Assembly (NCBI GenBank): GCA_020882975.1
Contig: JAHRFD010000013.1
Location: 108,450 to 154,862 of the forward strand
Reading direction: 5' to 3'
Length of the DNA stretch: 46,413 nt
Source of the DNA: Microcoleus sp. EPA2
GTDB taxonomy: Bacteria; Cyanobacteriota; Cyanobacteriia; Cyanobacteriales; Microcoleaceae
A program made the position numbers and the translations under genes. The notes beneath the pieces are model-generated. The model did not search any database, was not told where the DNA came from, and was given only the letters and a program-made list of their open reading frames with translations. Positions 7,729-15,645 of this stretch are shown piece after piece (positions within the stretch are counted from its first letter, which is position 1; each line of letters starts with the position of its first letter).

Positions 7729-9204
7729 TTAACCTAAAATCAAGCCCGATCGCGCCGGCAGACTCAATTCTAAATACCGAGTTTCCCCTTGCTCTTTCCA
7801 AACAAAATCACCTTGACCAAACAGCAATTTTGGGTCAGCATATTTGAAACTTCGTCCGGGTTCTGTGACCTGCATCTCAAAGCTAATATGTGCAGATTCT
7901 GTGGCGACATTCACCGCAACCACGATTTCTTCATCCCCCAAGATTCTAGCAAAAACATAAACTGTTCCCTGAGAAAACAAAATTTCATACCTTCCGGTGC
8001 GGAGGGCACAGTATTTTTGTCGCAAAGCTATCAATTGCTTGTGGTAATCTAAAACATCCTGTTTCCAATCTGATTTCATCGGAAAACCGCGACGGGAATC
8101 GGGATCGAGAGCACCAGGTAAACCAACTTCATCGCCGTAATAAATGCTGGGAGCTCCGGGAAAAGTTAACAGCAACAAGGTAGCAAGTTCAACACTTTTT
8201 TCGTCGCCTCCGGCAATGGACAATAACCGGGCGGTGTCGTGACTGGCTAACAAATTGAGTTGAGTGAGCTGAATCGGCCAAGGATACAATTCTAAAACGT
8301 GCTGAACTTTTTCGCCGTACTCCTGAGCAAAAAGTGGGGGATAGGGACGGTAAGCACGACCTTCAATTTGAGCTAAATCTACTCGATCGCCTGCTGTAAA
8401 AGCAATAGTTGGTCCAGCAAACAGATAATTCATCACCCCATCAAATTGAGTACCGTCGAGCCATTCCCTCGCATCTTCCCAGACTTCGCCCACAATGTAA
8501 GCTTCGGGATTAATCGCCTTCACTCGGTCTCGAAATTCCTGCCAAAATCCTGGCGTTTTAATTTCAAAAGGAACATCTAGCCGCCAGCCGTCAATGCCGA
8601 ATTTAATCCAGTATTCGGCTATTTCCATGATATATTCCCGGACTTCTGGATTGTCGTGATTGAATACAGGTAGCGCTCGATTGCCATCCCAACCGGCGTA
8701 ATTAGCCGGAGAATTGCCATCGTAGGGAGCTAGTGGCCAGCCTTCAATTTTAAACCAATCCAACCAGGGAGAATGGGAGCCGTTTTCGAGGATGTCGTGG
8801 AAGAAGAAAAAGCCGCGGCTGGCGTGATTAAATACGCCATCGAGGACGATTTTGATGTTGTGGGCGTGAGCAGCATCTAGAAGATCTTTAAAAGCCTGAT
8901 TACCGCCCAACATCGGATCGACTTGATAGTAGTCGTGAGTGTGATAGCGGTGATTGCTCGCCGATTGAAAAATCGGCGTAAAGTAAATGGCGTTAATCCC
9001 TAAATCTTGCAAGTAGTCTAGCTGTTCCATCACGCCCCACAAGTCGCCACCTTTGTAGCCTTGCAGGGTCGGGATTTCGTGCCACTCCTCCCACATGAAG
9101 TTTTGTAGCAGGCGTTGGCGGGGCTGTTTGCTTTTGGCGAAGCGATCGGGGAATATTTGGTAGAATACGGCGTGTTTAACCCAGTCCGGCGTTTGAATCT
9201 GCAT
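7729..9204 (-). CDS. GH13 alpha-amylase family glycoside hydrolase
   Basis: A 491-residue GH13 enzyme acting on alpha-1,4 (possibly alpha-1,6) glucans or maltodextrins. The opening VKHAVFYQIFPDRFA is typical of the cyclomaltodextrinase/neopullulanase branch. Conserved regions in order are DGVFNHAS (region I), DGWRLDVPFEI (region II, Asp nucleophile), VGEVWED (region III, acid/base Glu) and LLASHDTARLL (region IV, Asp). A C-terminal beta domain follows (RTGRYEILFSQGTVYVFAR, ending RSGLILG). It lacks the extra N-terminal domain of classical neopullulanases, and no signal peptide is seen, so it should act in the cytosol. It is divergent from glgC, consistent with glycogen turnover. The exact specificity is not decided. 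Confidence 0.88.
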   Translation of the reverse strand: MQIQTPDWVKHAVFYQIFPDRFAKSKQPRQRLLQNFMWEEWHEIPTLQGYKGGDLWGVMEQLDYLQDLGINAIYFTPIFQSASNHRYHTHDYYQVDPMLGGNQAFKDLLDAAHAHNIKIVLDGVFNHASRGFFFFHDILENGSHSPWLDWFKIEGWPLAPYDGNSPANYAGWDGNRALPVFNHDNPEVREYIMEIAEYWIKFGIDGWRLDVPFEIKTPGFWQEFRDRVKAINPEAYIVGEVWEDAREWLDGTQFDGVMNYLFAGPTIAFTAGDRVDLAQIEGRAYRPYPPLFAQEYGEKVQHVLELYPWPIQLTQLNLLASHDTARLLSIAGGDEKSVELATLLLLTFPGAPSIYYGDEVGLPGALDPDSRRGFPMKSDWKQDVLDYHKQLIALRQKYCALRTGRYEILFSQGTVYVFARILGDEEIVVAVNVATESAHISFEMQVTEPGRSFKYADPKLLFGQGDFVWKEQGETRYLELSLPARSGLILG

Positions 9205-9333
9205 ACAGTTTTCCTAGCTTGCTATGGCTTAGGCTAATGTAGCAGAGGTTGCTGAGGTATCTAACTTTTGGTAGAAAATACAAGATCTTTTTGAAGATAT
9301 ACTCAATTTATTGATAAGTATTTAAACTCAAAA

Positions 9334-9375
9334 ATCCCCAATCTATAATCTAAAATCCAAAATCCAAAGTTCCCC
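9334..9375. repeat. Heptamer array upstream of glgC (6 units)
   Basis: Six 7-bp units in phase: ATCCCCA, ATCTATA, ATCTAAA, ATCCAAA, ATCCAAA, GTTCCCC. They lie in the divergent amylase-glgC promoter region, 70 bp before the glgC start. This is an STRR-type repeat with degenerate units. Confidence 0.6.
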
Positions 9376-9432
9376 CCTTGTCAAGAAGTCCTCACCATCA
9401 GACACTGGACTTGGAGAGTTCATCGGCCCCCT

Positions 9433-9437
9433 GGAGG
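9433..9437 (+). promoter_or_regulatory. Shine-Dalgarno deciding the glgC TTG start
   Basis: GGAGG lies seven bases before TTG at 9445. The resulting protein starts [17 protein letters not shown], exactly where the conserved family N-terminus begins. Confidence 0.8.
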
Positions 9438-9444
9438 AAGTTCC

Positions 9445-10734
9445 TTGAAAAGAGTATTAGCCATCATTCTCGGTGGCGGTGTAGGCACCCGCCTTTACCC
9501 CCTAACCAAACTGCGCGCCAAACCCGCGGTTCCCCTTGCCGGCAAATATCGCCTCATCGATATTCCAGTCAGCAATTGCATTAACTCAGAAATACTCAAA
9601 ATCTACGTCCTTACCCAATTCAACTCCGCATCGCTGAACCGCCACATTGCTCGTACCTACCAATTTTCCGGCTTCACAGACGGATTTGCCGAGGTACTCG
9701 CAGCCCAGCAAACTCAGGAAAACCCTGACTGGTTTCAAGGGACAGCCGATGCAGTTCGCCAGTATCTCTGGCTGCTACAAGAGTGGGACGTTGACGAATA
9801 CTTGATTCTTTCCGGCGATCACCTCTATCGCATGGACTACCGCAAATTTGTGGAGAGACACCGCCAAACCAATGCTGACATCACCCTCTCCGTTTTGCCC
9901 ATGGATGAGAAGCGGGCTTCGGATTTTGGTTTGATGAAAATTGACGACAATGGTCGGGTTGTTTCTTTTAGCGAAAAGCCAAAAGGTGATGCGCTCAAAG
10001 CAATGCAGGTGGATACTACTAAACTGGGACTGACATCAGAACAAGCCAAGGAAAGTCCTTACATTGCTTCGATGGGGATTTATGTTTTCAAAAAAGAGGT
10101 TCTGATTAAACTTCTTAAAGAATCCCTAAACCAAACTGATTTTGGTAAAGAGATTATTCCGGCATCGGCAAAAGACCATAACGTTCAAGCTTATTTGTTT
10201 GACGATTACTGGGAAGATATCGGAACAATTGAGGCTTTTTATGATGCTAATTTGGCGCTGACCAAACAGCCTAAGCCTCCTTTCAGTTTTTACGATGAAA
10301 ATGCTCCCATTTACACTCGCCCGCGTTTCTTGCCACCCACTAAGTTGTTAGATGCTACGGTTACTGAATCAATTATTGCCGAAGGGTGTATTCTCAAACA
10401 GTGCCGGATCGACCATTCTGTGTTGGGAGTTCGATCGCGCATTGAAGCCGGATGTACAATTCAAGACACCCTCGTCATGGGTTCTGACTTCTACGAACCC
10501 GATGCCGAACGCCATTCAGCATTGGAAAACAGTGGCGTTGCCCTGGGCATCGGTGCAGATACCACAATTCGCCGCGCGATTGTGGATAAAAATGCACGCA
10601 TCGGCCGCAATGTTCAAATCATTAATAAAGACCGAGTAGAAGAAGCCAATCGCGAAAGCGAAGGTTTTTACATTCGCAGCGGCATTGTGGTAGTGCTGAA
10701 AAATGCTACGATTCCCGATGGCACAATCATTTAG
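9445..10734 (+). CDS. glgC: Glucose-1-phosphate adenylyltransferase (ADP-glucose pyrophosphorylase)
   Basis: Makes ADP-glucose from glucose 1-phosphate and ATP, the committed step of glycogen synthesis. It has 429 residues, the usual length for cyanobacterial and plant enzymes. The nucleotide-binding loop [34 protein letters not shown] is at residues 8-41. [12 protein letters not shown] and [13 protein letters not shown] (metal-binding Asp) follow, then [10 protein letters not shown] and ASMGIYVF. The C-terminal left-handed beta-helix carries the allosteric site ([18 protein letters not shown] at the end), typical of 3-phosphoglycerate-activated enzymes. Translation begins at a TTG with a strong GGAGG site. 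The gene diverges from a GH13 amylase. Its stop codon lies inside a heptamer array. Confidence 0.96.
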   Translation: MKRVLAIILGGGVGTRLYPLTKLRAKPAVPLAGKYRLIDIPVSNCINSEILKIYVLTQFNSASLNRHIARTYQFSGFTDGFAEVLAAQQTQENPDWFQGTADAVRQYLWLLQEWDVDEYLILSGDHLYRMDYRKFVERHRQTNADITLSVLPMDEKRASDFGLMKIDDNGRVVSFSEKPKGDALKAMQVDTTKLGLTSEQAKESPYIASMGIYVFKKEVLIKLLKESLNQTDFGKEIIPASAKDHNVQAYLFDDYWEDIGTIEAFYDANLALTKQPKPPFSFYDENAPIYTRPRFLPPTKLLDATVTESIIAEGCILKQCRIDHSVLGVRSRIEAGCTIQDTLVMGSDFYEPDAERHSALENSGVALGIGADTTIRRAIVDKNARIGRNVQIINKDRVEEANRESEGFYIRSGIVVVLKNATIPDGTII

Positions 10735-10759
10735 TTATTAGTTATTAGTTATTAGTCAT
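10732..10759. repeat. Heptamer array overlapping the glgC stop
   Basis: Three TAGTTAT units and one TAGTCAT run in phase starting at the stop codon TAG of glgC. A shorter pair of ATGACTA units is at 10895-10908, the reverse complement of the same heptamer type. Confidence 0.75.
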
Positions 10760-11001
10760 TGGCTCTTACTCATGATTAGTTATTCATTAGTTCTCTGTAG
10801 TTTGTTATTGAATTTTAAATCTGTGGCATACCCGATCGATAACTGATGATAAATGATTGTGAATTAATGAATAATTAATAGCGATGGATGAGCAATGACT
10901 AATGACTAATGATAGATCTATATCATTACTCCGATGGAAAATCGCTGTTGACGATCGCTCTCCATGGCCCCTCGAATTTTGCACGCGCGAGAGATCGCCC
11001 C
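10760..11001. other. Spacer with degenerate repeats, no gene
   Basis: This spacer between glgC and the small Cys-rich gene is AT-rich and full of degenerate ATTAGTTA-like words. A perfect ATGACTA pair is at 10895-10908 and a GATCG-rich stretch at 10950-11000. I see no coding region or clear terminator. Confidence 0.5.
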
Positions 11002-11208
11002 TTAGCGAGGCCAACTCTGTAAAACAGTCTGCTGTGATACAGAAATCTTCGCTTTCTTGCGTCTAGCCGCTAGCTTCTGAGCCTGGATTTTGCGATCGTA
11101 GCAAGACTGACAAATGTGCTGCCCGCTTCTGAGTACAATCGAGTTTTCGGAAAGATCCTTCCAATCGTCGCAGCAGCCACAAGGCCAGCCCAGCAAATAG
11201 TTAATCAT
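11002..11208 (-). CDS. Small Cys-rich (zinc-ribbon-like) protein
   Basis: A 68-residue protein of unknown function. It has two cysteine clusters, CGCCDDW at residues 10-16 and CQSCYDRK at about 33-40. This spacing could bind one zinc ion as a treble-clef or ribbon-like knuckle. The C-terminal half is very basic (KLAARRKKAKISVSQQ), which would suit nucleic-acid binding. The ATG is preceded by AGGGTGACAAG, a plausible ribosome site. There are no partners nearby, since the upstream side is a long empty spacer. I cannot name the family. Confidence 0.6.
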   Translation of the reverse strand: MINYLLGWPCGCCDDWKDLSENSIVLRSGQHICQSCYDRKIQAQKLAARRKKAKISVSQQTVLQSWPR

Positions 11209-11925
11209 CTTGTCACCCTGGTAGTGTGAATAATTTATTGAAATCCCATCCTATCTTAATTTTTTGGAAAGTGTGTGTTCTAGTTAACCAAAAACTCCAT
11301 AAATGTGCAGTTTGCTGTTGAATTAAATCTATCTATAAGCCCTAAAAAATCTGACTACTAACCCTTGACAAAGACAACATTTTATTGATATGAAGAGTAA
11401 CGACAAAATCAGAATACTCCTTTAGACAAACAGCTTTTTTTGGGTTTGGGAATCTAAAAATTAGATGGGCGGTTGTGAACAAGGGAGTTGACTGTAAAAT
11501 TTTCACCGCTCCCAAAATAGATAAAGACGATCGCGCGCCCGGACTAGGTGAAGACGATCGCCTTCTAGTCATCGATCCCAAAGAGCGATCGTCCGTGACA
11601 GTAAACGGGGCGCACCTCAGCGCAGCCACATCCCTAGCATCGCCTCAACCATGCCAAAAAGCCTCCAGCCCGTAATCACTCCACAGCTTTGGTGACCAGA
11701 GTTCCCTAATTTAAAATCTTAAATATCCCATCTCAAATCTGACCAGGTGTGGAAATTGCGGACGTAAAGCTTGGAACAACCGCACTCGATCGACTCCAAA
11801 CATTTGATAACCTATAATTTGGATGAGATACCCCAGGGGAATTTCACCACCACCATCAAACTTATTGCCTATCCGATGAATCTAGGATTTATTGCTTCTA
11901 AAAACTAACAAGTAACAACTAATAA
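11209..11925. other. Long spacer without a credible gene
   Basis: About 720 bp separate the small Cys-rich gene from the DnaJ-type gene. A cluster of GATCG-containing words (HIP1-like, 11525-11595) and a ribosome site at its right end are the only recognisable signals. A 66-codon frame from GTG at 11475 lacks a ribosome site and family resemblance. The spacer may contain a decayed gene, an untranslated leader or a small RNA, none of which I can demonstrate. Confidence 0.4.
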
Positions 11926-11932
11926 AGAGGAG
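11926..11932 (+). promoter_or_regulatory. Strong Shine-Dalgarno of the DnaJ-type gene
   Basis: AGAGGAG lies eight bases before the ATG at 11941. It is one of the strongest ribosome sites in the window and fixes this start. Confidence 0.75.
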
Positions 11933-11940
11933 ATTGGTAA

Positions 11941-12966
11941 ATGGCTGCAACCGACTTTAAAGACTATTACGCTATTTTGGGACTCAACAAAACTAGCAGC
12001 GCAGATGAAATTAAAAAAACTTTCCGCAAACTAGCCCGGAAATATCACCCGGACATGAACCCAGGGAACAAAGAAGCCGAAGCTCGTTTTAAAGAAGTCA
12101 ACGAAGCCTACGAAGTTTTGTCAGATCCAGAAAAACGCAAAAAATACGACCAATACGGTCAATATTGGAAGCAAGCTGCTGCAACGACTGGGGGCTGGCC
12201 CGGTGGGGGCGGGCCTTCGGGAAGCGGCCCTACAGACTTTGGTGGCGTGGACTTCAGTCAGTACGGCAGTTTTGATGAATTTATCAATACATTGCTCGGC
12301 CGGGGGGGCGGCGCGGGTGCTAGTGCCGGCCGCAGTGGTAAGTGGAATTACAGTAACTACCGCACTACCGCAGGAGGCCCGACTGGTTTTGGCGGATTTG
12401 AAGATTTTGCGGGGTACGAAAACCGCGCACCAGGAACTTCTCTCAACACTGAAGTCAGTATTTCTCTGACTTTGGGGGAAGCATTTCGTGGCACTTCTAA
12501 GAAAGTTGCCAGCGGGGAAGTTTCGATTCCTGCGGGAGTGAAAACGGGTAGCAAAATTCGGGTGAAAGGCAAAGGTCAAATCGATCCCTATACGAAGCAG
12601 CAGGGAGATTTGTACTTGAAAGTGGAAGTTTTGCCTCACCCTTTCTTCCAGTTTGAAGGAGAAAATTTGGTTTGCGAAGTGCCGATAACTCCCGATGAAG
12701 CAGTTTTGGGAGCGTCGATTGAAGTGCCGGCCCCCGAAGGTATGATAACGGTAAAATTTCCTGCTGGAATGCGATCGGGACAGTCTTTGCGGTTGCGGGG
12801 TAAGGGATGGCCGAAACCTAACAAAGAGGAACGAACGGATCTTTTGGTGAAAATTGCGATCGTACCGCCAAAAGAAATCAGCACTCTGGAACGGGAATGT
12901 TATGAAAAAATCAAGGCAAATCGTACTTTTAATCCTCGCACCCATTTAAACCAAGGCCTGCTTTGA
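11941..12966 (+). CDS. Type II DnaJ-type co-chaperone (J domain, Gly-rich, C-terminal domains)
   Basis: A 341-residue Hsp40. The J domain is at residues 6-72 ([36 protein letters not shown]) with an intact HPD at about 37-39, needed to stimulate DnaK ATPase. A Gly-rich linker (about 80-155) includes [15 protein letters not shown] and [11 protein letters not shown]. Two C-terminal substrate-binding beta domains follow ([60 protein letters not shown]). The Cys-rich zinc domain of classical DnaJ is absent, making it a DnaJB1/CbpA-like type. A stem-loop at 13030-13079 follows in the convergent gap. Confidence 0.92.
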   Translation: MAATDFKDYYAILGLNKTSSADEIKKTFRKLARKYHPDMNPGNKEAEARFKEVNEAYEVLSDPEKRKKYDQYGQYWKQAAATTGGWPGGGGPSGSGPTDFGGVDFSQYGSFDEFINTLLGRGGGAGASAGRSGKWNYSNYRTTAGGPTGFGGFEDFAGYENRAPGTSLNTEVSISLTLGEAFRGTSKKVASGEVSIPAGVKTGSKIRVKGKGQIDPYTKQQGDLYLKVEVLPHPFFQFEGENLVCEVPITPDEAVLGASIEVPAPEGMITVKFPAGMRSGQSLRLRGKGWPKPNKEERTDLLVKIAIVPPKEISTLERECYEKIKANRTFNPRTHLNQGLL

Positions 12967-13029
12967 CAAACTTTAGTCACCGATACCTGATGAACCAAGG
13001 AAGGACAGCAAACCTGTTCTGGGATTGAG

Positions 13030-13079
13030 GCGGGTTGACAAATATCTAGATTTGAAGTTATGGATATTTGTGAACCCGC
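13030..13079. repeat. Long stem-loop between convergent genes
   Basis: Arms of 17 bp (13030-13046 and 13063-13079) match at 16 of 17 positions around a 16-base loop. The left arm reads GCGGGTTGACAAATATC. It lies between the 3' ends of the DnaJ-type gene and the DUF1816 gene. No T run follows on either strand, so RNA protection or bidirectional termination are both possible. Confidence 0.7.
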
Positions 13080-13137
13080 AATGTGACAGGATTTATATCG
13101 ATCGACGTCTTCATGTTTTAGCCTTCAACCTTTGGTG

Positions 13138-13410
13138 TTACTCTTCGCTGGTTTGTAGTTGGCTGGGTTGGCGACCTTGTTTGATGTCGATGCTAATTTT
13201 TTTAGCTCCTTTTCTCTCCAGGTCTCTAATATAGCCGATCGTGCTATTGTCGGCTTCATCTTTAGTTCTATAGGGACCAAAGTAATAAGTGCGGTTTCCT
13301 GAGTCTGTATCCACTTCCACCCACCAGTCGCGAGTTCTACTGCTACTCATGGGTTGAGTCAGTATCAAAAAAGTCATCACGTACATAGCCAAGATAGAAA
13401 GTCCGAACAT
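13138..13410 (-). CDS. DUF1816 domain protein with N-terminal membrane segment
   Basis: A 90-residue protein. One hydrophobic N-terminal segment (MFGLSILAMYVMTFLILTQP) is followed by a DUF1816-like domain with the pattern RDWWVEVDT...TYYFGPYRTKDEAD...GYIRDLERKGAKKISIDIKQGRQP. DUF1816 is a small cyanobacterial domain; some members are linked to phycobilisome-related or stress proteins, but its function is not settled. The ATG at 13410 has AGAGGTG upstream; a TTG five codons earlier is less likely. The membrane segment is unusual for what is normally a bare small soluble protein and may tether it. Confidence 0.72.
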   Translation of the reverse strand: MFGLSILAMYVMTFLILTQPMSSSRTRDWWVEVDTDSGNRTYYFGPYRTKDEADNSTIGYIRDLERKGAKKISIDIKQGRQPSQLQTSEE

Positions 13411-13766
13411 GATACACCTCTGCAAGGAATGAAGTAGTTGTTGATGTTCCTAAGTTATCAGGGCAATTACGGGAGCGGAATCATCCTCAGTGCTGATTAG
13501 GTTGAGGTAATTTTTGAGAGTGGCTACTGTGTAATATCTACATTTTGGCGGAGGAACGGTAGATTGATAGTACATTACAGGGCCATCAAGTACAGTATTA
13601 ATCCGTAGTCCGAGTCGCTGGGAGCTCTGGGATACAACTGGCAGATTTAGGGATGGCTGGGCACCTGATACCAAATCGGGGTTTCAACCGCAGAATCCTA
13701 GAGGGGGTAACAAGGTCGAGTTTAGTATAATACAGCACATTTACTTTGGCGATCGCCCACTATTGG
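13411..13766. other. Spacer of about 350 bp, no convincing gene
   Basis: This spacer lies between the DUF1816 gene and the heptamer array that ends the CHAT operon. A 74-codon minus-strand frame (13450-13674, TTG start) has no ribosome site or family resemblance, so I do not call it. The DUF1816 promoter should lie at its left end. Confidence 0.4.
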
Positions 13767-13815
13767 TCAACTGTTTGCTGTTGGTTGTTAGCCCTCAACA
13801 GTCAACTGTCAACTG
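13767..13815. repeat. Heptamer array at the 3' end of the CHAT operon (7 units)
   Basis: Seven 7-bp units in phase (TCAACTG, TTTGCTG, TTGGTTG, TTAGCCC, TCAACAG, TCAACTG, TCAACTG) end two bases from the stop codon of the 456-residue gene. A related TTGACAG series is at 31053-31073. Confidence 0.65.
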
Positions 13816-13817
13816 AT

Positions 13818-15188
13818 TTAACGCCTGTTTTTACCAATTATTATCAGCAACATCGCACTCAACGCACTAAATAAAAATCCCCAACCAATACTAGACCAAA
13901 AAACAGTATTCACATCCATCGGATTTTTGGGAGGTGCAACTTGGCCTGCATAAACACTGGCGTAAACCCCACTGGTGGCAATTCCCACACCTACAGCTCC
14001 AAGGGTAACATTCAAAGTGCGATCGCCCTTAGCCCTCTCAATCTCAATAATCCCCTCAATCGTCTGAATCGCATTTTCTAGCAACCTCAAACCCGCACTC
14101 AAACTCCTGTTATCCGCCGCCGCTTGCCAAACATACTTCTCCTTAGCAAAATCGCTAAAACTTGCCATAAACTTAAAAGCTTCGGCATCATTTCCCATGT
14201 CCTTACCAATAGTTTCCAGCCGTCTCTTATAATTTTTCAGATTAGTTTTGATTATATTTTCTTGCTCTTCCAATTTGCTGATATAGTTAGCATAAACCGA
14301 AAAAATTGTCAAGGATTTAACCAAACTTTGCTGCAATTCTTTCAAGTCAACTTTAGGCGCATTCACCTGATTCGGGAGTTGGGTAACAATTTGTTGAATC
14401 GTCCGTGCCGCATCTTTCAAATCAGCCTTAAGTTGGCGGCTTTGAGTATAAGCCCAAATCACCTTATTGCGGAAAGCAAACAATCGCATTAAATGCACGT
14501 AAAGTTTGGCGACAGTCTCGCTAATATCGGCAATTGCTTGACCGTTATTGTAAGGAAACAAGCAAATTAAGACATGATAATTTTGACCAATATTGCCCCT
14601 ATCCCCAGGTGGTAGCCACAATTCGTAAAAATCAGCACCTAAAAATTTACCCTCAGCTTTTAAGTCTCTATCCCATTTAGCCTTGGGGAATAGATTGAGT
14701 TTACTATAGCATTTTTGAGCAGTTGCTAAAGCATCTTGGTCATCAGCAGTTAATTGTCCCCAAACCAGCCAACTTTGACCAATTGTCCCAGGTGGATTGA
14801 CACGGGAAATCACCTGTTGTTGCAGCCATTCCAAACAGTCGATTTCTTTCGGTGCAAATCTCTTGTCTGCGTCGGGTTCTCTTTTCCCAGACAAGTCAAA
14901 TTGTGCCGCATAGGTATCGCCGAATTTGACTGGATAAGCATAGCCATCGAGGGGAGACTCAAATGCTGCTAATTTTTTGTCGCCCAGTAACTCGATATAC
15001 TCAGCAGTTACAGTTTCAGCTTGCTTGAGATTTTCTAATTGTGGCACAGAGATTTTGTCGCCATAAATCTTTTGCCAAAACTGTGTGCGATTTTGGCTAA
15101 TCTTCTCCTCATTTTGCCCGATACCGTCTGCTAAATCGTAGACAAACAAATCGACAGTCGGGTAGATTAGCCAATTCTCGTTACTCAT
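13818..15188 (-). CDS. Putative two-TM membrane protein with long helical stalk (CHAT operon gene 3)
   Basis: A 456-residue protein I cannot assign to a named family. Residues 1-240 form a mixed alpha/beta region (NWLIYPTVDLFVYDLADG at the start; YHVLICLFPYNNGQ near 215). Residues 240-390 are almost wholly helical and coiled-coil-like. Two hydrophobic segments close the protein: LGAVGVGIATSGVYASVYAG (about 400-420) and GWGFLFSALSAMLLIIIG (about 434-452). They are separated by a short loop (QVAPPKNPMDVNTVFW) and end in a basic KNRR tail. Soluble head, helical stalk and two C-terminal membrane helices recall the general layout of CorA-type channels, but the GMN motif is missing. Its ATG overlaps the stop of the 154-residue gene by eight bases, so the products are probably made together. 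A membrane effector or sensor is inference. Confidence 0.75.
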   Translation of the reverse strand: MSNENWLIYPTVDLFVYDLADGIGQNEEKISQNRTQFWQKIYGDKISVPQLENLKQAETVTAEYIELLGDKKLAAFESPLDGYAYPVKFGDTYAAQFDLSGKREPDADKRFAPKEIDCLEWLQQQVISRVNPPGTIGQSWLVWGQLTADDQDALATAQKCYSKLNLFPKAKWDRDLKAEGKFLGADFYELWLPPGDRGNIGQNYHVLICLFPYNNGQAIADISETVAKLYVHLMRLFAFRNKVIWAYTQSRQLKADLKDAARTIQQIVTQLPNQVNAPKVDLKELQQSLVKSLTIFSVYANYISKLEEQENIIKTNLKNYKRRLETIGKDMGNDAEAFKFMASFSDFAKEKYVWQAAADNRSLSAGLRLLENAIQTIEGIIEIERAKGDRTLNVTLGAVGVGIATSGVYASVYAGQVAPPKNPMDVNTVFWSSIGWGFLFSALSAMLLIIIGKNRR

Positions 15189-15645
15189 GGATTAAACCAT
15201 CTGCGATCGACACTAAGATTGTATCTCGACTTGCTTGCACTGAGTCCCCAGCTTGCAAAATCTTGCTGAGGAATTCTCTAAAGCCACGCGGCTGGACTTT
15301 TGCTTCTATTTTATTGATAATTTGTGGTAAATTTGTCAAGTCGCTGATGTCGCTAGCGCTGTTATCAGTTTCAATATTAGTAGTGTTGTTTATTTCAGAT
15401 TCAGCATTCGGCAAAACATCTAATCCTTTGCTGCGTTGGCTGCTATGATTCGCCAACCAAGTGTCAGCTTCTTCATATGCTACTAGCAGAGGTGGATGCA
15501 ATTCAGCAAGTCTCTCGATGTCTCTAATTGTTAGAGTTTCACCTATTTTATTGAACTCTGATTGGACGGCTGCGGGCAAAGGTTCAGTCTGTTGGACTAG
15601 GGCGACAATAAAAGCTTTGAAAATTTCGTCTTGCGTGTCTATCAT
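15181..15645 (-). CDS. Small helical protein of unknown function (CHAT operon gene 2)
   Basis: A 154-residue, largely helical protein with no signal peptide or membrane segment. The N-terminal half is helical (MIDTQDEIFKAFIVALVQQ; TIRDIERLAELHPPLLVAYEEADTWL). An Asn/Ser/Asp-rich middle, probably disordered, spans residues 75-105. The C-terminal helix pair reads INKIEAKVQPRGFREFLSKILQAGDSVQASRDTIL. It overlaps the CHAT gene stop by four bases (ATGA) and the next gene by eight, so the three proteins are strongly coupled. An adaptor between the protease and the membrane protein, or a protease substrate, are both possible. No family is recognised. Confidence 0.72.
   Translation of the reverse strand: MIDTQDEIFKAFIVALVQQTEPLPAAVQSEFNKIGETLTIRDIERLAELHPPLLVAYEEADTWLANHSSQRSKGLDVLPNAESEINNTTNIETDNSASDISDLTNLPQIINKIEAKVQPRGFREFLSKILQAGDSVQASRDTILVSIADGLIHE

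Noticed and set aside
11475..11675. 66-codon frame in the long spacer
   Set aside because: GTG start, no ribosome site, no family resemblance; partly built from GATCG words.
12121..12945. 274-codon minus-strand frame within the DnaJ-type gene
   Set aside because: Shadow of a strongly conserved co-chaperone read on the other strand.
13450..13674. 74-codon minus-strand frame downstream of the CHAT operon
   Set aside because: TTG start, no ribosome site, no recognisable domain.
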